Notes: generated by a model from the sequence alone, not told the origin. A stretch of 64,000 nucleotides of DNA from Candidatus Gastranaerophilales bacterium (GCA_028696075.1 JAQVHS010000003.1:1-64000); one strand, 5' to 3'. Shown: positions 1 through 8,980, counted from the first letter of the stretch. Program-made: numbers and translations.

Positions 1-579
1 GATTTTATAGGTAGGGAATTTGGTTTTGTCTATCGTCAAATATTCTTTTGGGATAATAGCCCGGTCGCTTGTAATTGCTGCACTCCTCGGTGATTTTGGG
101 CTGGGGGCAATGGTCAGCATAGGTGTTCTTTCTTCGACCAATACTTCAAGTCTGGCAGGAAGCCAGTATCTTCTTATAAAGGCTTTTCTGATTGAAGGAA
201 GTTTTTGAATTTTTTCTTCATAAGGTTTTACATTAATCAAATACAGCGGTTTTTGGGGAATATCCATTGCTTTTAATTCCTGTATTATCCGTTCGGGTTT
301 AGTAATATTGGCTCCTTTTACAACAAGATATTTGCCTCCGTTTGAAAATATATCGGCAGGCAAAATCCAAAGAGAGCTTGTGATAAGAAGATACAGCAAA
401 TAAAATAATCCGCCTATCAATAAGAATTTGGAAAAAACTTTGGTTTTGTTCAGTATAAATTTTTGTCTGTTGAGTTCTCTTCTTTTTTTATAGTGCAAAA
501 GCCTCTTATCCTTGGCATGCAAAGGGAAAGAATTTTTTAAATTTAAACTGCTGTTTGTCTTCTTCTTTTTAAAAAACAT
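1..579 (-). CDS. ftsQ: Cell division protein FtsQ/DivIB, 3' part outside window
   Basis: Reading leftward from an ATG at 579, an open frame of 193 codons runs off the window edge. It encodes a basic cytoplasmic tail of about 50 residues, one membrane segment (about residues 52-73) and then a POTRA-like domain (about 83-150), the FtsQ/DivIB layout. FtsQ links FtsA/FtsK to FtsL/FtsB and regulates septal peptidoglycan synthesis from the periplasmic side. The start lies one base after the ddl stop codon, so translational coupling is likely. The order murC-murB-ddl-ftsQ is a classic dcw cluster order and supports the call. The C-terminal beta domain is not visible. Confidence 0.85.
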   Translation of the reverse strand, partial: MFFKKKKTNSSLNLKNSFPLHAKDKRLLHYKKRRELNRQKFILNKTKVFSKFLLIGGLFYLLYLLITSSLWILPADIFSNGGKYLVVKGANITKPERIIQELKAMDIPQKPLYLINVKPYEEKIQKLPSIRKAFIRRYWLPARLEVLVEERTPMLTIAPSPKSPRSAAITSDRAIIPKEYLTIDKTKFPTYKI

Positions 580-580
580 A

Positions 581-1537
581 CTACTTATCTTTAATTAATG
601 AACTGTTTAGGATTATTTTTACCAAATTATCATAGCTGATACCCATACACTTTGCCTGTGCGGGCAAATCGCTTAAGTCTGTCATGCCAGGTATAGTGTT
701 GATTTCAAGTACAAAGGGTCCGTTATTTTCGTCTATTAAAAAGTCAACCCTGCTTAGACCCCTTGCGTCGACTGCACGGTGGGACTTTACGGCTATTTCT
801 TTTATTCTTTCCGTTAATTCATCCGATATTTTAGCGGGAAGTTCAAATTCCGTAAGCCCTTCCGTATATTTAGATTCATAGTCATACCATTCTTTTTTTG
901 TTCTTAACGCTAAAATAGGGGTAGCTGTGGTTTCGCCTTCAATATCAAGCACCCCTACCGTGCAGCTTAAACCTTTGATAAATTCTTCGATTAAAACTTT
1001 TGAACTGAATTTATAAGCGTATAAAAGCGCCTCATCGAGATTTTCAGGGGCTTCTACTTTTACCATACCGATACTTGAGCCTTCGCATACTGGTTTAAGT
1101 ATGAGCGGGTATCTGAGTTTCAGCTTGAAATCAAACAGCTCATCTCTTTTAACCACTTGAGATTTAATAAGAGGAATATCTTTGTATAAACTTAGTACTC
1201 TTTTTGTTATATCTTTGTTCATAGAGATGGCGCTTGCAGTAACGCCGCAGCCTGTGTAAGGAATGCCTAAAATTTCAAGCAAACCCTGAATACAGCCGTC
1301 CTCGCCGTATTTGCCGTGAAGCGCTATAAAAGCTGTTTCTATTCCTTCTTCTTTTAGCTTTAGCGCCGTGTCCTTATCAACGTCAATAAGTACACTGTTG
1401 GTATAGCCCAGTCTTATCAGGGCTTCGTAGCAGTTTTTTCCGGAGCGCAGAGATACTTCCCTCTCAGACGACATTCCGCCGTAAAGTACGCCTATCTTTG
1501 TTTCTAAAGGTACTAATGTCTTACAAAATTCTTCCAT
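581..1537 (-). CDS. ddl: D-alanine--D-alanine ligase
   Basis: The 318-residue product has the full-length ATP-grasp fold of Ddl, which joins two D-alanines for the peptidoglycan stem peptide in the cytoplasm. Visible marks are the N-terminal LYGGMSSEREVSL motif, the glycine-rich GCGVTASAISMNKD segment near residue 95, and the C-terminal VLEINTIPGMTDLS motif carrying Mg/ATP-binding residues. The chosen ATG overlaps the end of murB by 25 bases. A start a few codons downstream cannot be excluded because the first dozen residues are not conserved. It sits in the murC-murB-ddl-ftsQ operon. Confidence 0.95.
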   Translation of the reverse strand: MEEFCKTLVPLETKIGVLYGGMSSEREVSLRSGKNCYEALIRLGYTNSVLIDVDKDTALKLKEEGIETAFIALHGKYGEDGCIQGLLEILGIPYTGCGVTASAISMNKDITKRVLSLYKDIPLIKSQVVKRDELFDFKLKLRYPLILKPVCEGSSIGMVKVEAPENLDEALLYAYKFSSKVLIEEFIKGLSCTVGVLDIEGETTATPILALRTKKEWYDYESKYTEGLTEFELPAKISDELTERIKEIAVKSHRAVDARGLSRVDFLIDENNGPFVLEINTIPGMTDLSDLPAQAKCMGISYDNLVKIILNSSLIKDK

Positions 1538-2445
1538 ATTCTTTCATCCTCTTGTGTTTTTTTACCGATAAACTTTATTTCCGGTATAAGTTGTATATTG
1601 CGCTTTTCCAGTACTTTTGCACTCATTTTTTCCATAAGTTCCAACACCTCGCTGGAGGTTGCATTGTTGAAGTTATACAAAAAGTTTGCGTGCTTTGTTG
1701 AAAAACGAACTTTACCGTTATGAATGTATTCTTTTGCCCCGACTTCTTCAAGCAGGCATGCACTGTAGTTGTTTTCGGGGTTTCTGAAGGTTGAACCCAA
1801 ACTCGGCTGCGTTAAAGGCGGATGGTTTGCTGCCCTGTAATTCACGTGAAAATCCATACGTTCCTGTATTAAATTTGTATCTTTTTTATTCATTAAGAAT
1901 TTTACACTCAGAATAATATGTTTTTCTGCCGATATGGCGCTGCGCCTGTAGCCAAGATTCAGCTCCCCTTTTGAAAATTCTACAACTTCAAAATTCTCCG
2001 TATCAAGGACTTTTACGCTGAATAAAATATCCTTGATATTTTCGCCATGCGCTCCCGCGTTCATAAATACCGCTCCGCCTATAAACCCCGGGATACCTAT
2101 TAAAAACTCGGCTCCGCCCAACGATTTTTCCAGTGCAAATTTAGAAAACATTGCGGATTTGATACCTGCTTGCGCTTCTATGATATTTTCGCCTGCAAGC
2201 TCTGCTTTGTCCAAATCTTTGGTCAAAATTACGCAGCCTTCTACCCCGAGTGAAGATATAAGCAGATTTGACCCTGCGCCGATTATATGAATATCGTCAG
2301 AGTTGTTCTTGTGAAATTTTACAATCTCAATAAGTTCTTCTATAGAACCGGGGATGTATGCATACTGCGCCTCGCCGCCTACTTTTAGGGTAGAATACGG
2401 TGCAAGCGTTAAATTTTTTATTGGTTTTAATTTAGTATCGTTCAT
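1513..2445 (-). CDS. murB: UDP-N-acetylenolpyruvoylglucosamine reductase
   Basis: MurB uses FAD and NADPH to reduce the enolpyruvyl ether of UDP-GlcNAc to UDP-MurNAc, the second committed peptidoglycan step. The 310-residue protein carries the FAD-binding IIGAGSNLLIS motif near residue 55, a GIPGFIGGAVFMNAGAHG segment, YRAANHPPLTQPSLGSTFRNP with the conserved catalytic serine region, and a C-terminal IQLIPEIKFIG end. Its length fits the shorter MurB type. Its start overlaps the end of murC by 14 bases and its end overlaps ddl, so the genes are tightly coupled. Confidence 0.95.
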   Translation of the reverse strand: MNDTKLKPIKNLTLAPYSTLKVGGEAQYAYIPGSIEELIEIVKFHKNNSDDIHIIGAGSNLLISSLGVEGCVILTKDLDKAELAGENIIEAQAGIKSAMFSKFALEKSLGGAEFLIGIPGFIGGAVFMNAGAHGENIKDILFSVKVLDTENFEVVEFSKGELNLGYRRSAISAEKHIILSVKFLMNKKDTNLIQERMDFHVNYRAANHPPLTQPSLGSTFRNPENNYSACLLEEVGAKEYIHNGKVRFSTKHANFLYNFNNATSSEVLELMEKMSAKVLEKRNIQLIPEIKFIGKKTQEDERIWKNFVRH

Positions 2446-3880
2446 TTTTCAACCTGTCAACTATTTTTGCCGTTAACTTTGTGATAGAGCCTGCTCCAAG
2501 TCCTAACACTATATCACCTTCTTTGATGTAAGGGTAAACCTGCTCAAGAACTTCGTCGAAGCTGCCTTGCGCGTAAGTAAACCCTGTTTCTTCGCAAAAA
2601 TCTTTTGCATTAAATCCTTCAATGGGACTTTCTCCTGCGGGGTAAACTTCCGTAATAAAAACTTTGTCGGTGAATTGAAAACAGGTTTTGAAATCTTCCC
2701 ACAAACCATGCAGCCTGCTGTATCTGTGCGGCTGAAATATTACTATAACACGATTAACAAGTCCTTTGGATTTCAATTCGTCAGCGCTTTTTAAAGTAGC
2801 AAGGACTTCGGTCGGATGATGGGCATAATCATCTACAACCTTGATTGAATTTGTATCGTAAATCAATTGGAAGCGTCTTTTCATTCCCGTAAAGGTTTTT
2901 AACGACTCTGTAATTGTTTGAAAATCAATCCCGCAATCAAGCGCAACAGCTATAGCTGACAGTGAATTTGATACATTGTGAAGCCCCGGAATGCTGAGGG
3001 TAACTTTGCCTAAAATCTCACCGTTTTTGCAGGCATCAAAGGTGGTTTGAAACCCGTTGGTAACTATATTTTTGGCGATGAAATCAGCTTTGGAACTTTC
3101 GTTGGCGCTGTAGGTTATTATGTTTTCAAATTTTACAGCGTCAAGAAGTTTCAAAACCCCGCTGTCATCAATATTTACTATGATTTTTGAGTTCTCATCA
3201 AGCCGTGAAATAAACCCTTCAAAAGTTTCAAGCACCTGTTGCAACCCGTCTTCGTAGTGGTCAACGTGGTCTTTTTCAAGGTTTGTAATTATTGTATAAG
3301 TCGGCTTGTATATAGCTATTGTTCCGTCGCTTTCATCAAGTTCAGAAATTATGTGCCTGCCGCTGCCGAATTTTGAATTTGTGTTTAGAGCCGGAATCAT
3401 TCCGCCTACTACTATGGAAGGGTCAAGCTTTGCATATTCAAAAATCATGCCCGCCATACCTGATGTTGTGGTTTTGCCATGGGTTCCCGATACTCCTATT
3501 GATACGGGTTTTTGTTCTTGCCCTAACCCTGACATCAGCGCCTCTAGAAGTTGGGAACGGTGTATAATCGGAATATTGTTTTCTTTTGCACTTATAATTT
3601 CGGGGTTGTCCTGTTTGATTGCAGTGCTTGCTATTACAAGTTTTGCTTCTTTCAGGTTTGCTGCATTATGCCCTATGGATATTTGAGCGCCAAGACGCTG
3701 CAGATTTTCTATATTGGGGTTTGATTGAATATCCGAACCTGAGATTTTAAACCCTCTGTTTATAAGACAAAGCGCCAAAGCACTCATCCCTATGCCGCCT
3801 ATACCTATGAAGTGAAAGTATTCCTGACCGTTTTTTGTTCTCTCTGATATGAATTCCTTATTGTCTGCCAAATTTAACAT
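2432..3880 (-). CDS. murC: UDP-N-acetylmuramate--L-alanine ligase
   Basis: MurC is an ATP-dependent Mur ligase that adds L-alanine to UDP-MurNAc. Visible motifs are the N-terminal Rossmann FIGIGGIGMSALA, the ATP-binding GVSGTHGKTTTSGM, the ELDESDGT segment, DDYAHHPTEV and FQPHRYSR. I chose the ATG at 3880 because a GGAAAAG ribosome-binding site precedes it. An in-frame TTG at 3892 would add four residues. It is the first gene of the leftward dcw group, and a sigma-70-like promoter lies about 40-65 bases upstream of this start. Confidence 0.95.
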   Translation of the reverse strand: MLNLADNKEFISERTKNGQEYFHFIGIGGIGMSALALCLINRGFKISGSDIQSNPNIENLQRLGAQISIGHNAANLKEAKLVIASTAIKQDNPEIISAKENNIPIIHRSQLLEALMSGLGQEQKPVSIGVSGTHGKTTTSGMAGMIFEYAKLDPSIVVGGMIPALNTNSKFGSGRHIISELDESDGTIAIYKPTYTIITNLEKDHVDHYEDGLQQVLETFEGFISRLDENSKIIVNIDDSGVLKLLDAVKFENIITYSANESSKADFIAKNIVTNGFQTTFDACKNGEILGKVTLSIPGLHNVSNSLSAIAVALDCGIDFQTITESLKTFTGMKRRFQLIYDTNSIKVVDDYAHHPTEVLATLKSADELKSKGLVNRVIVIFQPHRYSRLHGLWEDFKTCFQFTDKVFITEVYPAGESPIEGFNAKDFCEETGFTYAQGSFDEVLEQVYPYIKEGDIVLGLGAGSITKLTAKIVDRLKNERY

Positions 3881-3918
3881 TTTCTTTTCCAAATTAAACT
3901 AATATTACATATATTCTA

Positions 3919-3947
3919 ATTGTAGAATAATTTTTTTAGATTGCTAA
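3919..3947 (-). promoter_or_regulatory. Putative promoter of murC-murB-ddl-ftsQ
   Basis: On the minus strand, TTAGCA (3947-3942) is followed after 17 bases by TACAAT (3924-3919). This is a good match to a vegetative sigma-70 promoter, placed upstream of murC. It is predicted from sequence only. Confidence 0.5.
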
Positions 3948-4070
3948 AAACTTAACAATACTTCATTTTTGGGGAGAAAAAATGATATTGTATGTACCCA
4001 TAAAACATAAAGGAACAATATATTAAAATACTTTTAGTCTTCCACTTTGGTGATTTTAATTTAAAAAATG

Positions 4071-4111
4071 TTGCCTGGATTACTTCGGCTTCGCCTCGTA
4101 ATGACAAAAAG
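4071..4111. repeat. Interspersed GTCATTACGAGG/GAAGTAATC-type intergenic repeat
   Basis: Read on the minus strand, this stretch contains the pieces GTCATTACGAGG, CGAAGCCGAAG and TAATCCAGGCAAC. It belongs to the widespread bacterial intergenic repeat style in which GTCATTGCGAGG is followed by GAAGCAATCC. A degenerate relative lies at 10514-10571. It is AT-flanked and untranslated. Confidence 0.6.
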
Positions 4112-4129
4112 TATTTATATGTGAGTCTT

Positions 4130-4159
4130 TTGACCTATGTGATTTTTATCTTGTACAAT
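4130..4159 (+). promoter_or_regulatory. Putative promoter of the Xer recombinase gene
   Basis: TTGACC at 4130-4135 and TACAAT at 4154-4159 are separated by 18 bases and end about 30 bases before the recombinase ATG. The match to sigma-70 consensus is good. No strong ribosome-binding site is visible before the ATG, so the leader is short. Confidence 0.55.
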
Positions 4160-4188
4160 CCCCTGATAAATTATATACTTAAGCTGTT

Positions 4189-5124
4189 ATGGAAACCACA
4201 CAAAACGACATATCAGAGTTGATTTCGCAGAATACTAAATTGTTGGAAGAATTTCTCCTCTACCTTGAGGTTGAGCGCAATTTGTCAAAACATACTTTGC
4301 GGGCTTATACGGGTGATGTGGAGCATTTTTTGTTTTGGCTCAAGAACTTGCCTGTTCAAGAAGTTAATACAAATACTGTAAGGTTGTATTTGGCTCAAAT
4401 TCAGCACTTTAACTATTCAAAAACCACTATATCAAGAAAAATAGCCGCATTGAGGACTTTTTACAGATTTTTGTACCGTGAACGTTTGGTTGAATTGAAC
4501 CCTGTGGATAATATCCGCAGCCCGAAAAAAATTAAAAAACTCCCGAATTTTTTGAACGAGGATGAAGTTGAGCAGATTTTTAACTGCATAGCGCTAAATT
4601 CTCCGACAAATGCCAGAAATCGTGCTATACTAGAACTTCTCTATGCAACAGGCATGAGGATTTCGGAGCTTTGCGGTTTGAATTTTGAAAATCTTAATCT
4701 GGAAGAAAACGAAATTACCGTTTTCGGCAAAGGGGCAAAGGAGCGTATAGTTTTGGTTTCTAACCGTGCCAAGACTTATCTTGAAGTTTATATAAACGAT
4801 TTCAGACCAGATTATGCGCTTGAAAATGAAATAATACGCGAAAATACCCCTGTTTTTATTAATAACACAGGCTACAGGCTTAATCAAAGAAGCGTGAACA
4901 AAGTTTTGCAGAAAATTAGCGAAGAACTTTTTATTACAAAGAAGATTTCCCCTCACATTTTTAGACACAGTTTTGCAACAAGGCTGCTTGAAAACGGCGC
5001 GGATTTAAGAGTTGTACAAGAACTGCTGGGTCATGCTAGTATTAGTAACACACAGATTTATACACATGTGTCAAAAGAACGGTTAAAACAAGCGTATATG
5101 CAGGCACATCCGAGAGCAAAATAA
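4189..5124 (+). CDS. xerC: Tyrosine recombinase XerC/XerD family
   Basis: The 311-residue protein has the two-domain layout of Xer recombinases. An N-terminal SAM-like core-binding domain (about 15-105) includes LSKHTLRAYTGDVEHF. The catalytic domain has Arg in ATGMRISELCGL, HIFRHSFATRLLENG (the HxxR pair), LLGHASISNTQIYTH and the Tyr nucleophile in the same segment. Such proteins resolve chromosome dimers at dif with FtsK. The length is typical and there are no phage-type additions, so a housekeeping role is more likely than an integrase. XerC versus XerD cannot be settled here. Its stop overlaps the next start as TAATG. Confidence 0.9.
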   Translation: METTQNDISELISQNTKLLEEFLLYLEVERNLSKHTLRAYTGDVEHFLFWLKNLPVQEVNTNTVRLYLAQIQHFNYSKTTISRKIAALRTFYRFLYRERLVELNPVDNIRSPKKIKKLPNFLNEDEVEQIFNCIALNSPTNARNRAILELLYATGMRISELCGLNFENLNLEENEITVFGKGAKERIVLVSNRAKTYLEVYINDFRPDYALENEIIRENTPVFINNTGYRLNQRSVNKVLQKISEELFITKKISPHIFRHSFATRLLENGADLRVVQELLGHASISNTQIYTHVSKERLKQAYMQAHPRAK

Positions 5125-6221
5125 TGACTAAAAAAATTCTTTTACTTTTATTTATGTTATTTACGGTTGCAGGCTGCAATAAGGTTTCAGAGCCTGATGT
5201 TCCTGTTGTTCAAAGAGAAACCCAGCTTCGGGAGAGATATAATAAATCAAACCTGACACCGTTAGGTACGCTTAATTACAGGCTTTATACGAATTCCAAA
5301 ATAACCTCATCACCGGCTGTTTACGCAAATACCCTTGTCTTTGTAAACAACAAGGGTGTTGTTTATATGCTGAATGCTCACAGCGGAGAAGTCGTCTGGA
5401 GCAAAAACTTGAACGTGTCCGTTGAAGATTCTGCCGTTGAGATTGAATATTCTATGGTATTTGTTTCATCTGCCGAAGGAAATTTGTATGCGTTGGATTT
5501 GTCAAACGGCAACATTCTTTGGACTTTCAAAACCCCTATGCCTGTTTTTTCATCACCGGTTTTTGCAAAAGGACATATCCTGTTTAGCGCAGGGGATGGC
5601 AATGTATATTGTCTTAATCATAAAAACGGCAGTATTACGGCAAAAATTCCCGTAAATATTGCATTGCACGCCTCTCCCGGTTTTCATTCCAAAAAAATGT
5701 ATGTCGGCGGCTATGACGGTATTGTTTACGCTTTTGAAAAAGATTCCAAAACACCTTTATGGAAGTTCAAAACCGATGGGGCAATATTGGCAAAGCCTGT
5801 TTTTACTAATAACACTCTTTTTATAGCTTCAACTGACGGAAATTTGTATGCTATAAATCCTGAGAACGGGAGTTTACAATGGAGTTATAAAGCACAGGGT
5901 CTTATTAAATCAACACCGGTTATTCAGAAAAATAATATTTATATCGCTGATGCAAAGGGTTATATACAGAGTTTAAAAACCGCAAATGGTGTATTAAATT
6001 GGAGCCTGAAAACTAACGGTTCGATTTTTGCATCTATGGCATTTGCTAACGATACGCTATACGCAGCAAGCGGGGATGGGTTTGTGTATGCTATTAAGCC
6101 TTCAACCGGCGCTATAGTATGGAAATTCGGTGTCGGCAGCGCTATCAATTCTTCACCCATAATTAATAACGGATACTTATATTTTGGAGCAGATAATGGA
6201 AAATTCTATTCAATCAAATAA
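5124..6221 (+). CDS. PQQ-type beta-propeller lipoprotein (BamB-like)
   Basis: A lipoprotein signal peptide ends in the lipobox VAGC (cysteine near residue 18). The rest is made of repeated blades with motifs such as VYMLNAHSGEVVWSK, LYALDLSNGNILWTF and VYAIKPSTGAIVWKFG, typical of PQQ-like beta-propellers. By analogy with BamB it would sit at the periplasmic face of the outer membrane and could serve outer-membrane protein assembly, but no other Bam gene is nearby. It starts within the xerC stop codon, and its end overlaps kdsB, giving one coupled unit. Confidence 0.8.
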   Translation: MTKKILLLLFMLFTVAGCNKVSEPDVPVVQRETQLRERYNKSNLTPLGTLNYRLYTNSKITSSPAVYANTLVFVNNKGVVYMLNAHSGEVVWSKNLNVSVEDSAVEIEYSMVFVSSAEGNLYALDLSNGNILWTFKTPMPVFSSPVFAKGHILFSAGDGNVYCLNHKNGSITAKIPVNIALHASPGFHSKKMYVGGYDGIVYAFEKDSKTPLWKFKTDGAILAKPVFTNNTLFIASTDGNLYAINPENGSLQWSYKAQGLIKSTPVIQKNNIYIADAKGYIQSLKTANGVLNWSLKTNGSIFASMAFANDTLYAASGDGFVYAIKPSTGAIVWKFGVGSAINSSPIINNGYLYFGADNGKFYSIK

Positions 6222-6939
6222 AATAACAATAATAATACCCGCACGTTATGCCTCTACAAGGCTGGAGGGGAAACCGCTGCTTAAGGTTCAGGATAAACCG
6301 ATTATCCGGTGGGTTTATGAAAGAGCTGTTTTGTCAAAATTAGCGTCTGACGTCATTGTTGCCACTGATGATAAGAGGATTTTTGATTGCGTGGAGGCTT
6401 TTGGCGGCAAAGCCGCAATGACACGAGAAGACCATAAGTCAGGCAGCGACAGGCTTGTAGAAGTATTGGAACAATACCCTGATATTACAATTGCAGTTAA
6501 TGTTCAGGGGGATGAACCCCTCATTACACCTGAAAGTATTGATATGGCTATAGATGTTCTTATTTCCGATAAAGATGCCGATATTTCTACCTTGATTAGA
6601 AAAATCGAAGCCGATGAAATGCAAAATCCTAACGTTGTCAAGGTGGTGAAAGACAGACAAGATTATGCAATGTATTTTTCAAGAAGCCCCGTTCCTTATG
6701 AAAGGGCGGCAAATCAGGCTGTTTCATTTGCTCATATAGGATTGTATGTCTATAGAAGAGAAAGTTTAATGAAAATGGCGTCTTTGGAACAATCAATGCT
6801 TGAAAAGGCAGAGAGCCTGGAGCAGCTTCGTGCTTTAGAGAACGGTATGAAGATTAAAACAGCAATTGTTGATTATAAGCCTTTAGGCATTGATACAAAA
6901 GAGGATTTTGAAGAGTTCAGGAAACTGGTTGAAGGTTAG
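6196..6939 (+). CDS. kdsB: 3-deoxy-manno-octulosonate cytidylyltransferase
   Basis: KdsB activates Kdo with CTP to CMP-Kdo for the lipopolysaccharide inner core. The protein shows the nucleotidyltransferase N-terminus IIPARYASTRLEGKPL, then VIVATDD, NVQGDEPLI and the C-terminal LGIDTKEDFEEF segment. I place the start at ATG 6196, preceded by GGAG at 6186-6189. An in-frame TTG at 6184 would add four residues. It overlaps the end of the propeller gene by 26 bases. Its presence, with lpxK downstream, shows that the organism makes a Kdo-containing lipid A. Confidence 0.95.
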   Translation: MENSIQSNKITIIIPARYASTRLEGKPLLKVQDKPIIRWVYERAVLSKLASDVIVATDDKRIFDCVEAFGGKAAMTREDHKSGSDRLVEVLEQYPDITIAVNVQGDEPLITPESIDMAIDVLISDKDADISTLIRKIEADEMQNPNVVKVVKDRQDYAMYFSRSPVPYERAANQAVSFAHIGLYVYRRESLMKMASLEQSMLEKAESLEQLRALENGMKIKTAIVDYKPLGIDTKEDFEEFRKLVEG

Positions 6940-7028
6940 GTTTTACTTTGGGGTTGAAAAATTTTCTTTCTTTGTGCTATTCTTATGATAAGAAATAATT
7001 TTGAACCTGAAGGTGGTGTTAATAGGTT

Positions 7029-7211
7029 ATGTCAGAAGTTAAAGTCGGCGAAAACGAAAGTATAGAAAGCGCTTTAAAAAGATTTAAGAAAAAAATCCAA
7101 AAAGCAGGTATCTTATCTGAAATTAAAAGAAGAGAAAGATATGAAAAACCAAGCGTAAAACGCAAACGCAAGCAAGAAGCTGCAAGGAAAAGAAGCAGAA
7201 AAATGTCTTAA
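7029..7211 (+). CDS. rpsU: 30S ribosomal protein S21
   Basis: This is a 60-residue, highly basic protein with the S21 pattern: an acidic start ([19 protein letters not shown]), then a lysine/arginine-rich helical tail ending [16 protein letters not shown]21 binds near the anti-Shine-Dalgarno end of 16S rRNA and assists initiation. A strong AAGGTGGTG ribosome-binding site lies upstream. The gene is followed directly by a purine-rich repeat. Confidence 0.95.
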   Translation: MSEVKVGENESIESALKRFKKKIQKAGILSEIKRRERYEKPSVKRKRKQEAARKRSRKMS

Positions 7212-7348
7212 GGAAGTTGGGCAGCTAAGGGGCTTGGTAGCTGAAGAGGTGAAGGCTTGGCATCTAAGCGGCTGGGAAGTTGAGAGACTAAGGGGCTTGC
7301 CAGCTAAGAAGTTGGGAAGCTGAGGGGCTGAAGAGGTGAAGAGAAGCT
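7212..7348. repeat. Purine-rich degenerate repeat, period about 9 bases
   Basis: Between rpsU and the next gene lies about 135 bases made of reiterated, degenerate 8-10-base units such as GAAGTTGGG, CAGCTAAGG, GGCTTGG and GAAGCTGAG. It has almost no similarity to coding sequence and is G-rich on the plus strand. The last unit (GAAGAGGTGAAGAG) appears to supply the ribosome-binding site of the following lipoprotein gene. A shorter stretch of the same kind follows the DUF1858 gene at 10346-10383. Confidence 0.7.
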
Positions 7349-7753
7349 ATGAAAAAATTTTCGGCTATACTTATTATACTTTTAATGCCTTTATTTTTTT
7401 GCGGCTGCAGTGAAAAAAATCAAATTTATTTAAGCTCCAAACCTCTTACCAAAGAGCAGTTTGTTCCTGAAGATATGCTTAAGGTCAACCAGCCGATTAA
7501 TTTTGTACTTATTTTTCCAAAAGGCATCAAGTCTGATGCAATAAGGTTACAGCTGCTTAAGAAAAGCGCTATGTCTTATATGTGGGGGTATACAATTGAG
7601 CGGGGCAAAGACTACAGTGTTCCGCCCGGCAAGAGCTACTTAACCGGTACCTTTTATGTTTATGAACCCGGAAGGTATATGATAAGAATGTTTTCCCATA
7701 GTGATTTTGTAAGACCACTTGCCGAGTTTGATTTTGGAGTACTGGATGAATAA
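7349..7753 (+). CDS. Small lipoprotein of unknown function
   Basis: The 134-residue product begins with a classic lipoprotein signal, MKKFSAILIILLMPLFF then CGCS, so a lipidated cysteine near residue 20 is expected. The mature part of about 115 residues is predicted to be mostly beta strands (for example NFVLIFPKGI, GTFYVYEPGRYMIRMF). I do not recognise a family. It sits 27 bases before lpxK and on the same strand, which suggests an envelope role, but no specific function can be read. Confidence 0.75.
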   Translation: MKKFSAILIILLMPLFFCGCSEKNQIYLSSKPLTKEQFVPEDMLKVNQPINFVLIFPKGIKSDAIRLQLLKKSAMSYMWGYTIERGKDYSVPPGKSYLTGTFYVYEPGRYMIRMFSHSDFVRPLAEFDFGVLDE

Positions 7754-7780
7754 CTTTGCCATTCATGCTAAAATTTGCTA

Positions 7781-8872
7781 ATGAAAAATTTAATTGCCAA
7801 ACTTCATTATAAAAAAGAACTTGATTTTGATGAAAAAATATTGTGTTTTTTTCTTGCTTTTTTGTCTTTTTTCTATTCTGCAGCTGTAAAATTAAGGCTT
7901 TTGGCTTATAAGTCAGGTATTCTAAAAACAAATAAGGTTAAAGCTTTTGTAATTTCTATAGGTAATATTACAACCGGAGGTACAGGAAAAACCCCTGTGT
8001 GTGTTGCACTTGCTAATTATATATCCAATGAACTGGGCAAAAATACAGCGCTTTTAAGCAGAGGATACGGCGGTAAACTCAATAATACGAACGTTCATGT
8101 GATAAGCGACGGCAAAAATATTTTTCACAGCGCTTATATGGGCGGTGATGAGCCTTATTGGCTGGCTTTTCATGCCCAAAATACATCTGTTTTGACCTGC
8201 CGTAACCGTGTAGCATGCGCAAACGAAGCTTTGAAAAACGGCGCAGAGGTTTTAATACTTGACGACGGATTTCAACATTTGAAGCTTTACAGGGATTTTA
8301 ATGTACTCTTGATAGACGGTAATTTGCGCTTCGGGAACACAAAGCCGCTTCCTTTGGGTCCTTTAAGAGAGCCTTTATCTGAAATTAAGCGTGCCGACTA
8401 TATTTTAATTATGAATAAAAGAGCGTTTGATGATACAGCTCGTGATAATTGCCGCGATTTTGCCGTTAAATTATCTGAAAAATATGCTAAGCCGGCTCAG
8501 GTTTGCAATTTTAAGCCCGATGGTATTTTTAATCTTAAAAACCATGAGATTTTACCGCAGGGTGGTAAAATTTATGCTTTTTGTGCGATAGCAAGACCTG
8601 AATTCTTCTTTAGCTACCTTGAAAAAGAAGATTTTGAAATAGTAAAAAGACGTGAGTTTACCGATCACCATTTATATACCCCTGATGATGTTTCTAATAT
8701 TGTTGAAGAGGCTAAAAAGTTGGGTGTATCCGCAATTGTTACTACGGAAAAAGACGGGGTGAAGCTCAAGGCGATTTTAGATGAAAATACTTCCGGTATT
8801 GATTTTTATACATTAAAGTTGGGCTTAGATATAGATGTACACTCTATTTTGAAGAATATTAATATCTTATAA
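7781..8872 (+). CDS. lpxK: Tetraacyldisaccharide 4'-kinase
   Basis: LpxK phosphorylates the 4' position of the lipid A disaccharide at the inner membrane. A hydrophobic N-terminal helix (about 20-40) anchors it. The P-loop follows in SIGNITTGGTGKTPVC, then LLSRGYGG, GDEPYWLA, DDGFQHLKLYRD, PLGPLREPL and, late, TTEKDGVKL. Total length is about 363 residues, slightly above the usual 310-340. I use the ATG at 7781; an in-frame TTG at 7775 is possible. Together with kdsB it indicates an LPS or lipid A outer membrane. Confidence 0.95.
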   Translation: MKNLIAKLHYKKELDFDEKILCFFLAFLSFFYSAAVKLRLLAYKSGILKTNKVKAFVISIGNITTGGTGKTPVCVALANYISNELGKNTALLSRGYGGKLNNTNVHVISDGKNIFHSAYMGGDEPYWLAFHAQNTSVLTCRNRVACANEALKNGAEVLILDDGFQHLKLYRDFNVLLIDGNLRFGNTKPLPLGPLREPLSEIKRADYILIMNKRAFDDTARDNCRDFAVKLSEKYAKPAQVCNFKPDGIFNLKNHEILPQGGKIYAFCAIARPEFFFSYLEKEDFEIVKRREFTDHHLYTPDDVSNIVEEAKKLGVSAIVTTEKDGVKLKAILDENTSGIDFYTLKLGLDIDVHSILKNINIL

Positions 8873-8917
8873 CTGCATTCTTATTAATGCTCAGAAATAC
8901 AAAACTTAATATTATCC

Positions 8918-8946
8918 TTTACAATTATCAAAAATAATAAGATAAT
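8918..8946 (+). promoter_or_regulatory. Putative promoter of the zinc-ribbon gene
   Basis: TTTACA (8918-8923) and GATAAT (8941-8946) are spaced by 17 bases, about 35 bases upstream of the zinc-ribbon ATG. This fits a sigma-70 promoter and would make the downstream gene a separate unit ending at the terminator at 9329-9352. Confidence 0.5.
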
Positions 8947-8980
8947 GTATTTGTTCACATAAATCAGAAAGAAAAACATC

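Noticed and set aside
4189-5124. Phage or integron integrase
   Set aside because: The length and motifs fit a housekeeping Xer recombinase; no attachment sites, transposase or cassette array is nearby.
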